Source of the DNA: Vibrio neptunius
GTDB taxonomy: Bacteria; Pseudomonadota; Gammaproteobacteria; Enterobacterales; Vibrionaceae
Reading direction: 5' to 3'
Length of the DNA: 64,000 nucleotides
Assembly: GCA_019339365.1 (NCBI GenBank)
Contig: CP079860.1
Span: 1,488,001-1,552,000, forward strand
In this document: one piece after another, positions 38,460-47,827 of the stretch
Position numbering within the stretch: position 1 is the stretch's first letter
Layout of the letters: each line of letters starts with the position of its first letter
Translations under genes and position numbers: made by a program
The notes under the pieces: model-generated
Told to the model about the DNA's origin: nothing
The model's input: only the letters and a program-made list of their open reading frames with translations
Databases searched by the model: none

Positions 38460-40454
38460 GTGTCTGATCAAAATGGATCAAGCGACAGCTATATCAATCA
38501 GCTAGTTCATAAAGCGATTGAGAGAAAAAAACAGCTAGAGCTGCAGGAAGCGCAGAGAAACAAGCCCAAGTTGGAATATGTTTTATTCTCACAATTCGAC
38601 GTGCTTGAATCTTTTCCTTCAAAAAATGGCAATACAACCTTATATCACCTAGCAAAGCAAGGTGAGCCTGATAAACAGGTGTGTTGTAAAGTCGCCAATG
38701 AAGGCACTTCTAGCCATGAACATTCGTTACTGATCGGTGAAGCCAGTAAGCTTGAAATCTCTCAGCATCCAAGCGTGGCTGATTTTATTAAGATCGGTAA
38801 TGAGTTTGATCGCCCCTACATCATGTATGAATGGATACATGGTGAATCCTTAGCTGAAAAAATAGAAAGACACGCGAAGAAGGGCTTCCGTCACGATCAT
38901 ATTGCCTGGCTAATTTACCAGCTTGCTGGCGCGTTAGAGTACATGCACACCCGAGGCGTATGCCATCTAGATATTAAGCCTGCCAACGTGCTGGTGGCTG
39001 AAGATGATAGCGTCAAACTGATTGATTTTGGCGCGGCTCGTTACACTGAGGAATCGCAGGGCCCAGCAGAGGTGAGTATGAATTACGCCTCGCCTATGTA
39101 TGTTGAGAGTGGTGTGGCAAAACCGCAAGATGACGTCTACTCATTAGCCCTATTGACAGGCCATCTGTTCCTTGGCTCGTCTTACGGTGATGTTTGGCGT
39201 CAATTGCTGGGACAAAACAAGCGTTGCCAACTGATCCCGAAACATGTTTGGTCGCTGCTTAAAAATGTTATTAACAAGCCTCGTTCCCACGGCTATACCG
39301 CGATTTCGTTTGCACAGGCGTTGGCCCGTATTGATACGCAAGCGCTAAAATCCGACAACAGTGCGCCCATTTTTTCAAATCTTAGAAATGCCGATCTGGT
39401 ACTGACACAGCACAGCGTGACTGACAAATTCGCCTTCGGTCGATTTAAGTATTTGGAAGCAACGTTAGTGGCTTCGGTTCTTCTGGTAACGGGGACTTAC
39501 TTTTACGATTATATGCAGCCCGAGTGGAAGCCTTCAGCCAAACCTGGCTTTAGTGAATCGAGCGCCTTGGTCAATACCATCAAACCAGCTCAAACTGCAT
39601 CATTTCTTGCACAACCGCCGTGGAAGGTTGAGCAAGCATTAAATGACATGTCGAATGATGTTGTCATGATGGCTCCTTATCAGGATGCTTATCAAGTGCA
39701 GCAGACCAAGCTACTTACTGTTTATCAGCAGAATGAAGATGCATTGAACTTAAGGCGAGAACTGGCGAGTAATCTTCCTTTGGTGCTCAAGGACATGCGT
39801 TCACAACTTGTCTCGCTTCATGCAAGCTTGAACAACGACGGTGTTTTGTTTGCTAAATCTGAGCGTTCATTCAACAAGGTGATGTCAAACTTGAACACAT
39901 TAACGGTTGAAGCGCAAAAAATGACAAGTTACATGGGCAAACAGGATGCTGAACTGGTCAGTTTGATCTTAAGTGGCCAGGCTAATGCCGTTGATGATTA
40001 CATGAAGAGTGCATGGGCCAATCATCAGGCTGAATCCTATTACTATAGCCAAGTGTTGCCTAGTACCGTGTTGAATGAGGTTTACGCAACCATTGATGCC
40101 AACGCTGAACAGCATTATTACTCACGCGCCATTGAGCAGGCAGAAGCCGCCAAGCAGTATTTTGGTAATACTGCCGATTTGAACGCTAAGGTTCGCGCCC
40201 TCAAGGTTGCGCGTAGCGAGTACATTCTATTCAGCACGGTGACAGAGCAAGTGATTTTCGAGAAGGCGAAGCTTAATTCGTCGCTCAACGATCTCGAAGT
40301 GAATGCGCCGAAAAAATTCAGCGAAGTCACTCAATTACTGAATAGCATGGCCAGTGATGCTATCCGCAAGAGTCATAAAAAGTCTAAGCCTGCACGAGGC
40401 GCGTTGGCGGTCAAACGTGCAATTAGTGATTATGAGCCAGATGCAAGGAGCTAA
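38460..40454 (+). CDS. Ser/Thr protein kinase, T6SS-linked (PpkA-like)
   Basis: The kinase domain (about residues 35-290) has ATP-binding lysine in VCCKVANEG, catalytic HLDIKPANVL near residue 169, and IDFGAARY near 188. The catalytic loop reads HLD rather than HRD. A single transmembrane segment follows near 338-355 (VASVLLVTGTYFYDYM), then a C-terminal region of about 300 helical residues, presumably periplasmic. In other T6SSs a PpkA kinase phosphorylates an FHA protein to trigger assembly; an FHA protein is present here at 53664. No PppA-type phosphatase is seen in the window. I prefer the GTG at 38460, which has GAGTGG just upstream, to the TTG at 38442. Confidence 0.9.
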   Translation: MSDQNGSSDSYINQLVHKAIERKKQLELQEAQRNKPKLEYVLFSQFDVLESFPSKNGNTTLYHLAKQGEPDKQVCCKVANEGTSSHEHSLLIGEASKLEISQHPSVADFIKIGNEFDRPYIMYEWIHGESLAEKIERHAKKGFRHDHIAWLIYQLAGALEYMHTRGVCHLDIKPANVLVAEDDSVKLIDFGAARYTEESQGPAEVSMNYASPMYVESGVAKPQDDVYSLALLTGHLFLGSSYGDVWRQLLGQNKRCQLIPKHVWSLLKNVINKPRSHGYTAISFAQALARIDTQALKSDNSAPIFSNLRNADLVLTQHSVTDKFAFGRFKYLEATLVASVLLVTGTYFYDYMQPEWKPSAKPGFSESSALVNTIKPAQTASFLAQPPWKVEQALNDMSNDVVMMAPYQDAYQVQQTKLLTVYQQNEDALNLRRELASNLPLVLKDMRSQLVSLHASLNNDGVLFAKSERSFNKVMSNLNTLTVEAQKMTSYMGKQDAELVSLILSGQANAVDDYMKSAWANHQAESYYYSQVLPSTVLNEVYATIDANAEQHYYSRAIEQAEAAKQYFGNTADLNAKVRALKVARSEYILFSTVTEQVIFEKAKLNSSLNDLEVNAPKKFSEVTQLLNSMASDAIRKSHKKSKPARGALAVKRAISDYEPDARS

Positions 40455-40457
40455 CGG

Positions 40458-42021
40458 ATGTCTGTTGAAATTAACGCGCTTCTAGAACCTATCAATGAGG
40501 CATCACCGACCGGTGAAGATGCCCGTTACGAATTTAGCTTCGAAATGATGGAAGCGGAAGTTAAGAAGTTTGGTTCTTTGTTTGGTGAGACGGTTGACTG
40601 GTCAGTGGTTCAAAATCATGCCACTGAAGTGATTACTCAGCACAGTAAAGACTTCAAAGCCATGTGCTATCTGTCGCGCGCTCTGGTTGAAAGTGACGGC
40701 TTAAATGGTCTTGAACAGGGGCTGTCACTGCTGGCTGAGTCTTTAGCGCGCTATGGTGCGGATTTGTACCCACGTCGTAAACGTGGGCGAGACGGCGCTG
40801 TAGAGTGGCTTAACCATCAGCTTAAGCTTGCTTTGCCTAAACTGCCCAATGAACAACTGACGTGGGAAGGGCTGTCGCGGTGTAATGATCGTGTCGAAGA
40901 GATTCAGCGCCACTTTGATGAAGTCTTCCAAGACTCGGAAGCGGACTTCTTTGAACTACGCACTGAGATCAACCGCTTGATGCAATCCGCAAATGCCGAC
41001 GTGCCACACTCGGCATCTACTGAGCCGGAATTGGCGCAAGAGCCAGTGGCTACCGAGCCACCTTCTGCTGAGAGTCAACCAGAGCCCAAAGCCGCTCAGG
41101 TGACACCGGTTCAACCCAAACCTTCGGTCGCTGCACCGACTAGGCGCCCCGCAAAAAGAAGTGGACATTGACACCGATTTTTCATCGCCGACGGCGTCGA
41201 AGCGTACATTGAAAAAAGTGGCCGAAACCCTATTAAGTGCAGAGCCTGAGTTGGCTTTGTCTTATCGTATCCATAGGCATTTGACCTGGTCAGATATAGA
41301 AGAGTTACCAGACCATCAGAATAACGAAACGCCGCTGATCCTTGCTGTCTCTCAAGACAAACAGTCTGAGTATAGAGATAAAGCCAAGCAAGAAAGTGAT
41401 ATTGATACGATTAAACGTCTTGAACGTACTTTGACCGATGCGCCTTTTTGGCTCACTGGGCATTTCTACGTTTATCAGATGTTAAAAAACCTGAACCTTG
41501 AAGAAGCGGCTCAAGCGGTTTCAGAAGAGGTAAAAGCCTTCGCCCAGTCTTTGCCGGGTATTGAAGTGCTGTCATTTAAGAATTCGATTCCATTTGCCAA
41601 CGAAGCAACGATTGAATGGCTGAATAAAGCGCGTTCATCGGCGACGGGAACCGGGCAGCTACTGCCTAGCGTCGTGGTGCAAGAAGGCGATTTGGTATCA
41701 ATGGACGATGTAACTCTCGAAAACTTGGGAGAACGCGTAGCAGAAGTCGCGCAAAACCTTGAGCTAGATAGCTCAGGGCGAGGGCAATTTATGCTGCATT
41801 TACAAATCGTAAAAGCTTACCAAGCTGTTGGTCTTTATGCGCTCTGTTTGCCTTATCTTGAAAAGTTATGGGTTATCAGGGACGAAATGAGTCTTAGCGG
41901 CTGGGAACCACATCTCTCTTTGCAATTAGACGAATTGACTCAAAAAATTCTGAAGCAGCTGTATCCAAACAAGGAATTGCTGCCTGCAAAGTTTGAGGCG
42001 TGGGAGTCAATCTATAACTAA
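40458..42021 (+). CDS. tssA: TssA baseplate/cap protein (frameshifted near 41153)
   Basis: Two frames, 40458-41171 and 41161-42021. The first has the ImpA_N domain (SPTGEDARYEF, GLNGLEQGL) and a Pro-rich linker; the second has the C-terminal VasJ-type domain. Fused, they give about 520 residues, the normal TssA size. The break is at the A5 run 41153-41157; A4 (or A7) would read Ala-Lys-Glu-Val-Asp-Ile-Asp. The second half has no good ribosome site of its own (AAAGAA before GTG), so two separate genes are less likely. TssA organises baseplate and tail assembly. It lies 3 bp after the kinase gene. Confidence 0.88.
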
Positions 42022-42048
42022 ACAACACAATTAGATAAGGAACTAATT

Positions 42049-42558
42049 ATGTCACGCGATGGCTCGGTAGCTCCTAAAGAGCGAATTAATATCCGTTACG
42101 TTCCAGCGACTGGTGATGCGCAAGAAGACGTTGAACTGCCGTTGAATATGATGGTGGTCGGTGACTTCACAGCACGTGCTGATGAGACACCAATTGAAGA
42201 ACGTACGCCAATTAATATTGATAAAGACAACTTTAACGAAGTGTTGGAAGGCTATGCTCCAAACCTCAAAGTTAATGTTGAAAACCGTCTTTCTGATGAA
42301 GAGGGTGCACAGCTTGGTGTTGATCTAACGTTCAAGAACATGAAGGACTTTACTCCTGAGGCGATTGCTAAAAGTGTTCCAGAACTCAACAGTCTGCTAG
42401 AGCTTCGTGAAGCACTGGTTGCGCTAAAAGGTCCATTAGGCAACGTCCCTGCATTCCGTAAGAAGATCGCTGCTGTTCTTCAGGATGAAGAAGCTCGTAA
42501 GAAATTACTAGAAGAACTCAGCATTGGTGAAAACCAAGATGCTGAAAAGGCTGAATAA
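42049..42558 (+). CDS. tssB: T6SS sheath small subunit VipA
   Basis: 169 residues with the classic VipA start (SRDGSVAPKERINIRY), PLNMMVVGDFT and the hydrophobic C-terminal helix. It pairs with TssC to build the contractile sheath. Ribosome site AAGGAAC. The next gene starts 9 bp later. Confidence 0.98.
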   Translation: MSRDGSVAPKERINIRYVPATGDAQEDVELPLNMMVVGDFTARADETPIEERTPINIDKDNFNEVLEGYAPNLKVNVENRLSDEEGAQLGVDLTFKNMKDFTPEAIAKSVPELNSLLELREALVALKGPLGNVPAFRKKIAAVLQDEEARKKLLEELSIGENQDAEKAE

Positions 42559-42567
42559 GAGGATATT

Positions 42568-44043
42568 ATGACAACAGAAGCACAAGCTCCAGAACAAAGT
42601 GAGACTCAGGTCGAATCTGGTTCTCTTCTGGATAGCATTCTTACCGAAACACGCCTGAAGCCTCAGGACGAAGGCTTTGAAGTTGCAAAGCGTGGTGTTG
42701 AAGCGTTCATTGGTGAACTCTTAAGTAACAAATCTGCCGAAAAAGTTGATCAGTCTCTGGTTGATTTGATGATTGGTGAGATTGACCAAAAGCTATCAAA
42801 GCAGGTTGATGCGATTCTTCACAACGAAGAAGTACAAGCGATCGAATCTACGTGGCGTGGTCTTAAGTACTTGGTTGATCACACGGATTTCCGCGAAAAC
42901 ATCCTTATCGAACTGATTTCAGCTAAGAAAGACGAAATGCTGGATGATTTCGAAGACGCTCCAGAGGTTGTAAAATCAGGCCTTTACAAGCAGATCTACA
43001 CACGTGAGTACGGTCAGTTTGGTGGTAAGCCAGTTGGTGCAGTAATCTGTGATTACCAACTAACGTCTTCTAGCCCTGATATCAAGTTGATGGAATACAT
43101 GGCGAACGTTGGTGCAATGTCGCATGCGCCGTTCATCACGTCTGCATCTTCTCAGTTCTTTGGTTTAGACAGCTACGAAGAGCTGCCAAATATGAAAGAC
43201 CTGAAATCGGTATTCGAAGGTCCTCAGTACACGAAATGGCGTGGTCTGCGTGAACATGAAGATTCACGTTACCTAGGTCTGTGTACGTCGCGTTTCATGC
43301 TACGTAACCCTTATTCAGTTGAAGACAACCCAATCAAAGCATTTGACTATGATGAGTTGGTAACAGACAACCACAACCACTTCTTGTGGGGTAACTCAGC
43401 GTACGCGATGGCATCTAAGATCAGTGAGTCTTTCGCGAAGTACCGCTGGTGTCCGAACATCATCGGCCCTCAAAGTGGTGGTGCTGTATTTGACTTGCCA
43501 GTTTACAACTACGAGTCAATGGGACAAATCGAAACTAAGATCCCGACAGAGATCCTTGTTTCTGACCGCCGTGAGTTTGAACTTGCAGAGGAAGGCTTTA
43601 TTGCGCTGACTATGCGTAAAGGTTCTGACAATGCAGCGTTCTTCTCTGCTAACTCAATCCAAAAGCCTAAGGTTTACGCGAATACGCCGGAAGGTAAAAA
43701 CGCAGAAATGAACTACAAGCTGGGTACTCAGCTGCCATACATGTTCATTATCAACCGTCTTGCTCACTACATCAAAGTTCTACAGCGTGAGCAAATTGGT
43801 TCTTGGAAAGAGCGTTCTGACCTAGAAATCGAACTCAATAAGTGGATTCGTCAGTATGTTTCAGATCAGGAAAACCCGCCAGCAGAAGTACGTGGTCGTC
43901 GTCCACTTCGCGCTGCGAAGGTTGAAGTATCTGATGTTGAAGGCGATCCGGGCTGGTACAAGGTATCAATGTCTGTTCGTCCACACTTCAAGTACATGGG
44001 TGCGAGCTTCGATCTGTCTCTAGTTGGTAAACTGGACCAGTAA
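42568..44043 (+). CDS. tssC: T6SS sheath large subunit VipB
   Basis: 491 residues, full length. Signatures include ESTWRGLKYLVDHTDF near residue 95, FGLDSYEELPNMKDL and the C-terminal FKYMGASFDLSLVGKLDQ. It forms the outer sheath with TssB; its N-terminus is the ClpV recognition region. Codon use is of the highly expressed type, as in hcp. A strong terminator follows in the 62-bp gap before tssE. Confidence 0.98.
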   Translation: MTTEAQAPEQSETQVESGSLLDSILTETRLKPQDEGFEVAKRGVEAFIGELLSNKSAEKVDQSLVDLMIGEIDQKLSKQVDAILHNEEVQAIESTWRGLKYLVDHTDFRENILIELISAKKDEMLDDFEDAPEVVKSGLYKQIYTREYGQFGGKPVGAVICDYQLTSSSPDIKLMEYMANVGAMSHAPFITSASSQFFGLDSYEELPNMKDLKSVFEGPQYTKWRGLREHEDSRYLGLCTSRFMLRNPYSVEDNPIKAFDYDELVTDNHNHFLWGNSAYAMASKISESFAKYRWCPNIIGPQSGGAVFDLPVYNYESMGQIETKIPTEILVSDRREFELAEEGFIALTMRKGSDNAAFFSANSIQKPKVYANTPEGKNAEMNYKLGTQLPYMFIINRLAHYIKVLQREQIGSWKERSDLEIELNKWIRQYVSDQENPPAEVRGRRPLRAAKVEVSDVEGDPGWYKVSMSVRPHFKYMGASFDLSLVGKLDQ

Positions 44044-44065
44044 TCAGAGCATATGTTTAAGTTTC

Positions 44066-44095
44066 GAGCGGTCAGTTTTGCTGACCGCTCTTTTT
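44066..44095 (+). terminator. Intrinsic terminator inside the T6SS operon (tssC/tssE)
   Basis: Perfect 10-bp stem GAGCGGTCAG / CTGACCGCTC, 5-base loop, T5 tract. It lies between tssC and tssE, both on the plus strand, so it should reduce baseplate gene transcription relative to sheath genes. Confidence 0.9.
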
Positions 44096-44105
44096 AGAGT
44101 TCAGT

Positions 44106-44516
44106 ATGGAAAAAGGTTATCGCTTACTCGAACGCATTGAATTGGGTGAACCCAAGAATTGCTACGAAAAAGTTGTTTCTCACAAACATCTTATTGAATC
44201 TATTCACATTCATCTCGCTGACTTGCTAAACACGCATGCCGGGAATGCAATGATAGACAATGATTACGGTCTTCCTGACTTTAATGATGTCCTAGCCAGT
44301 CAATCAAACTTGGTGCGTCATATTCAGCAGAATATTCGCGAGACCATTACTAAGTTTGAACCTCGCTTGGGTGATATCGAAGTCACGTATCGACAGGACT
44401 TCCATAATCCCTTGCAGCTAAGCTTTGGCATCACCGGTGAGGTTTCTCACAACGGTGGGCAGGTACCAATGTCTATCAATGTGTTCATGGGCGTTGATGG
44501 CCAGTTCAACGTGTAA
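44106..44516 (+). CDS. tssE: T6SS baseplate protein TssE (gp25-like)
   Basis: 136 residues, gp25/lysozyme-like fold: RLLERIELGE start, IHIHLADLLNTHAGNAMIDNDYGLPDF, and LGDIEVTYR. It sits at the base of the sheath and starts its polymerisation. Length and gene order (C, E, F, G) are standard. Confidence 0.95.
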   Translation: MEKGYRLLERIELGEPKNCYEKVVSHKHLIESIHIHLADLLNTHAGNAMIDNDYGLPDFNDVLASQSNLVRHIQQNIRETITKFEPRLGDIEVTYRQDFHNPLQLSFGITGEVSHNGGQVPMSINVFMGVDGQFNV

Positions 44517-44533
44517 ATTCAGGAGAAATCTTC

Positions 44534-46282
44534 GTGAGCAACAGTAAATATTTCCAAGACGAACTTTCGTATCTGCGAGAAGCCGGGAGTGAATTTGCAA
44601 AGTATCATCCAAAGCTGACCAATTTTCTCGGTGAAGGTGTCTATGACCCAGATGTTGAGCGTCTGCTTGAAGGTTTTGCTTTCCTTACCGGACGTATTCG
44701 TGAAAAAATAGACGATGAATTGCCAGAGTTGACACAGTCATTGATGACGTTGCTTTGGCCTCATTACATGCGTTCTGTGCCTTCCATGTGTATTTCTGAA
44801 TTCAAGCCACATCTCGGAAGTATGACCGAGAAAATCGTCGTCAAACGCGGCGTCGAGATGGCCAGTAAACCGGTTGAAGAGACAGAGTGCTTATTTCGTA
44901 CCTGTTACGATATCTCGCTGTATCCTATCACCCTGACGAACATCGAGCAGTCAAATAGCCGAACGAGCTCAAACGTCGATGTGACGATTGCGACTGAATA
45001 TGGTCAGGAGTTGTCCAGACTAAAAATGGATTCATTGCGCTTCCATTTACATGGCGAAGTCCATATCACACGAACTTTATACTTGTGGTTGTTCCGTTAC
45101 CTTGATTATATTGAGGTCGATGTAGGCGGTGGGGTTAAGAGAAAACTCCCTGCGAGCAGTATTAAACCTGTCGGTTTTGGCGATGACGAAGCCCTTCTAC
45201 CTTATGGTGCCAACTCTTTTGCCGGTTATCGTCTGCTGCAGGAATATTTTTCTCTGCCTGAGAAGTTCATGTTTTTCGACGTGACAGATTTGGATTGGTT
45301 AAGTGGTGTGCCTGGCCGTTCCAGCCTCACCATGTCGTTTGTTTTCAAAAGAGCGCTACCTTCTGAGGTTGTGATAAAGAACAAGCACTTACGCTTACAT
45401 TGTACGCCTGCTGTTAACCTTTTCGACATAGATGCTGACCCGATCCGTCTCGAACATCGCCGCAGTGAATATAAGGTTCGACCACAAAGTGCTAATCAGG
45501 ATCACTACGAAGTCTACTCGATTGAGAATGTAGAGACTTGGAGCAAGAGTGAGCGAAGCCGTAAGAAGCTCATCGAATTTGAATCGTTCGAGCATCAGGT
45601 GAATCAGCGCGATAAGCGCGAGTTTTATAAAACTAAGGTTTCAGAACGAACCAGTGGTCGAGGTTTGGAGCGTTATATCTCTTTCCATACCCACAACAGT
45701 GATATCGCCGATCTGGGCTCCGAAACGGTGTTGATGAAGTTAACTTGTAGTAACGGTGACCTTGCTGAGCGTTTGTCTGTTGGGCATGTGGAAGACATGT
45801 CACCTAACTCGACTACATTCGCGAGTTTTTCCAATATTACCAAACCGACTCAATCGGTGAGCCCACAGGTTAATGGTGAACTGCAATGGCAGTTGATCGC
45901 TAATATGTCGCTTAACTATCTATCACTCGCCAACATTGATGTACTTAAAGTACTGTTGTCTACCTATGATTTCCACTCTAGGGTGGATCGTCAAGCTCAC
46001 CGAGCGTCGATACAACGTCTTGATGGCATCAAAAAATCAGAAATGAAACCGGCAGATCGGGTGTTCCGAGGTACTGCTATTCGAGGAACACAGTTCACGT
46101 TAACGGTTGACTCTACATATTTTGTTAACGAAGGTGATATGTTCCTGTTAGTTAATGTATTGAACGAGTTTATCCGTTTGTACTCAAGTTTAAACTCGTT
46201 CACTGAGCTAGAAGTTTTCGATGAGAAAACGGGTGAAAACTACCATTGGCCTAGTCTGGCTGGGCAACAGACGGTTCTATGA
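44534..46282 (+). CDS. tssF: T6SS baseplate protein TssF
   Basis: 582 residues, intact. Typical N-terminus YFQDELSYLREAGSEFAKYHPKL and later FLTGRIREKIDDELPELTQSLMTLLWPHY. It forms the TssF2G wedge with TssG and TssK. Start preceded by AGGAG. Overlaps tssG by 4 bases. Confidence 0.97.
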   Translation: MSNSKYFQDELSYLREAGSEFAKYHPKLTNFLGEGVYDPDVERLLEGFAFLTGRIREKIDDELPELTQSLMTLLWPHYMRSVPSMCISEFKPHLGSMTEKIVVKRGVEMASKPVEETECLFRTCYDISLYPITLTNIEQSNSRTSSNVDVTIATEYGQELSRLKMDSLRFHLHGEVHITRTLYLWLFRYLDYIEVDVGGGVKRKLPASSIKPVGFGDDEALLPYGANSFAGYRLLQEYFSLPEKFMFFDVTDLDWLSGVPGRSSLTMSFVFKRALPSEVVIKNKHLRLHCTPAVNLFDIDADPIRLEHRRSEYKVRPQSANQDHYEVYSIENVETWSKSERSRKKLIEFESFEHQVNQRDKREFYKTKVSERTSGRGLERYISFHTHNSDIADLGSETVLMKLTCSNGDLAERLSVGHVEDMSPNSTTFASFSNITKPTQSVSPQVNGELQWQLIANMSLNYLSLANIDVLKVLLSTYDFHSRVDRQAHRASIQRLDGIKKSEMKPADRVFRGTAIRGTQFTLTVDSTYFVNEGDMFLLVNVLNEFIRLYSSLNSFTELEVFDEKTGENYHWPSLAGQQTVL

Positions 46283-47277
46283 TTACTCAAATTGAACATA
46301 AAACTCATGAGTTCGGCTTTTTTCAAGCAGTATCACTGCTGGAAAAATACTATCAAGCTCAAACTGAATTCGCTTATAACGGGATAGGGCAGAATAAGTA
46401 TGTCTCGCAAGAACATATTCGTTTCAGTGTTTCGCCGAGCTTGGCCTTTCCGAGAAGTGATATCGACTATGTGTCGCATTATGAAGTAGACGGTAACCCT
46501 TATTCACGAGTAGAGGTGACTTTTCTTGGTCTTCATGGTTCAAGCTCTCCTTTACCTTCTTCTTATACCGAGAAACTGGCTGGGCGTGATGATGAAGAAA
46601 ACCCAGTAAAACAGTTTTTTGACTTTTTCCACAATCGCCATATTTCGTTGGTTTATCGGGTTTGGAAGAAGTACCGCTACCACATTCAATATCAGAGTGA
46701 AGCCAAAGATCCGTTTTCTGGACGGATGCTACACCTACTTGGCTTGTCATCAGTGATGCAAGAAGCCGAAGTCAGTGAACTGGACAGAGCAAAGCTTCTT
46801 TCATACGTAAGCCAATTATCCACTCGGACACGTTCTCCGAAATTGATATCAGGCATTGTGGCACACTACTTCACTTTGGACGATGTGAGTGTGGATGAGT
46901 GGATCTACCGCCGGGTGTCTATCCACAAGTCGCAACGAAACAAGCTGAATCACGTCAATTGCGTGCTTGGACAGGATCTGCACTTGGGAAAAACGGTGCC
47001 GGATTTGGTGGGTAAGTTCCATCTACGGATAGAAGATATAGACTTTTCAACTTACCAAACGTTTCTGCCGGGTAGAGAGAACTACAAGACCTTAATAGGC
47101 TTAATGCAATTCATCTTACGCGATCCGCTGGCATGGGATCTGATTATGAAAGTTCGGCTTGATACCATCCCTAAAAATGAATTGGGACAGGGTGAGGGCA
47201 ATTTATTGGGGCAGACGATATGGTTGGGTGACCCAGGTACAAAAGATGCTTCAATCAAACAAATCGGCCAGCTTTAA
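46279..47277 (+). CDS. tssG: T6SS baseplate protein TssG
   Basis: 332 residues, with the family's FFQAVSLLEKYY start, LGLHGSSSPLPSSYTE and FHNRHISLVYRVWKKYRY. Partner of TssF in the baseplate wedge. Last gene of this plus-strand run, followed by a terminator. Confidence 0.96.
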   Translation: MITQIEHKTHEFGFFQAVSLLEKYYQAQTEFAYNGIGQNKYVSQEHIRFSVSPSLAFPRSDIDYVSHYEVDGNPYSRVEVTFLGLHGSSSPLPSSYTEKLAGRDDEENPVKQFFDFFHNRHISLVYRVWKKYRYHIQYQSEAKDPFSGRMLHLLGLSSVMQEAEVSELDRAKLLSYVSQLSTRTRSPKLISGIVAHYFTLDDVSVDEWIYRRVSIHKSQRNKLNHVNCVLGQDLHLGKTVPDLVGKFHLRIEDIDFSTYQTFLPGRENYKTLIGLMQFILRDPLAWDLIMKVRLDTIPKNELGQGEGNLLGQTIWLGDPGTKDASIKQIGQL

Positions 47278-47288
47278 CCGTAATAAAA

Positions 47289-47312
47289 AACCCGCATTCG
47301 CGGGTTTTTTTT
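47289..47312. terminator. Bidirectional terminator after tssG
   Basis: AACCCGC / GCGGGTT stem with ATTC loop, an A6 tract on the left and a T8 tract on the right. It separates tssG from the convergent AsnC-family gene and can serve both. Confidence 0.9.
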
Positions 47313-47340
47313 ATATGTCTTACACAAACCTTGACAAAGG

Positions 47341-47793
47341 TTAGCGTCGGATAGGTTGATGTAAAACCACTGTGTTGTTGAGTGACTGAATGCCGCTAAA
47401 CGACTCTATTTCATTACACAGGGTATGTATCGACTGAAGATCCGGCGCTTCAATGAGAGCAATAATATCGTAAGTACCACCAACAATACTGGTTAGTCTC
47501 ACCTCAGGAAGCTCTTTGAGTGCTTCCGTGACATCATTTTTCTTGCCTTTTTCACACGAAATCAGCAAGTAACTGGCTGCGTTGCCGCTTTCTTCTTCCA
47601 CTCTGATCTGCGCAGTATAGCCTTTAATAATACCGGTTTTTTCCAGTCGGCTGATACGTTCAGCGACGGCGGTACGCGACAAGCCAATGTTTCGCGATAA
47701 GTTAGCGATTGACTCTCGGCCATTAGACAAAAGAGTAGATAGAATTTTCCGATCTAGTTTGTCTAAACCCTGAAGGTTAGTAGTTGACATCAT
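47341..47793 (-). CDS. Lrp/AsnC-family transcription regulator
   Basis: 150 residues: N-terminal winged HTH (LDKLDRKILSTLLSNGRESIANLSRNIGLSRTAVAERISRLE, quoted here in part only as LDRKILSTLL and SRTAVAERISRLEKTGIIKG) and a C-terminal RAM ligand-binding domain (VGGTYDIIALIEA). Such proteins are global or local regulators that respond to amino acids. It is embedded between tssG and tssM, on the same strand as tssM, about 34 bp after its stop, so it may be co-transcribed with the minus-strand tssM operon. Its target is unknown; control of the T6SS is a natural hypothesis. Confidence 0.93.
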   Translation of the reverse strand: MMSTTNLQGLDKLDRKILSTLLSNGRESIANLSRNIGLSRTAVAERISRLEKTGIIKGYTAQIRVEEESGNAASYLLISCEKGKKNDVTEALKELPEVRLTSIVGGTYDIIALIEAPDLQSIHTLCNEIESFSGIQSLNNTVVLHQPIRR

Positions 47794-47827
47794 ATATCCT
47801 GCCTTACGTTGTTTTTATATGTATATT

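Noticed and set aside
41151..41171. Programmed -1 frameshift in tssA
   Set aside because: Joining the frames needs +1 (or -2), and the A5 run does not form the classic A-AAA-AAG site.
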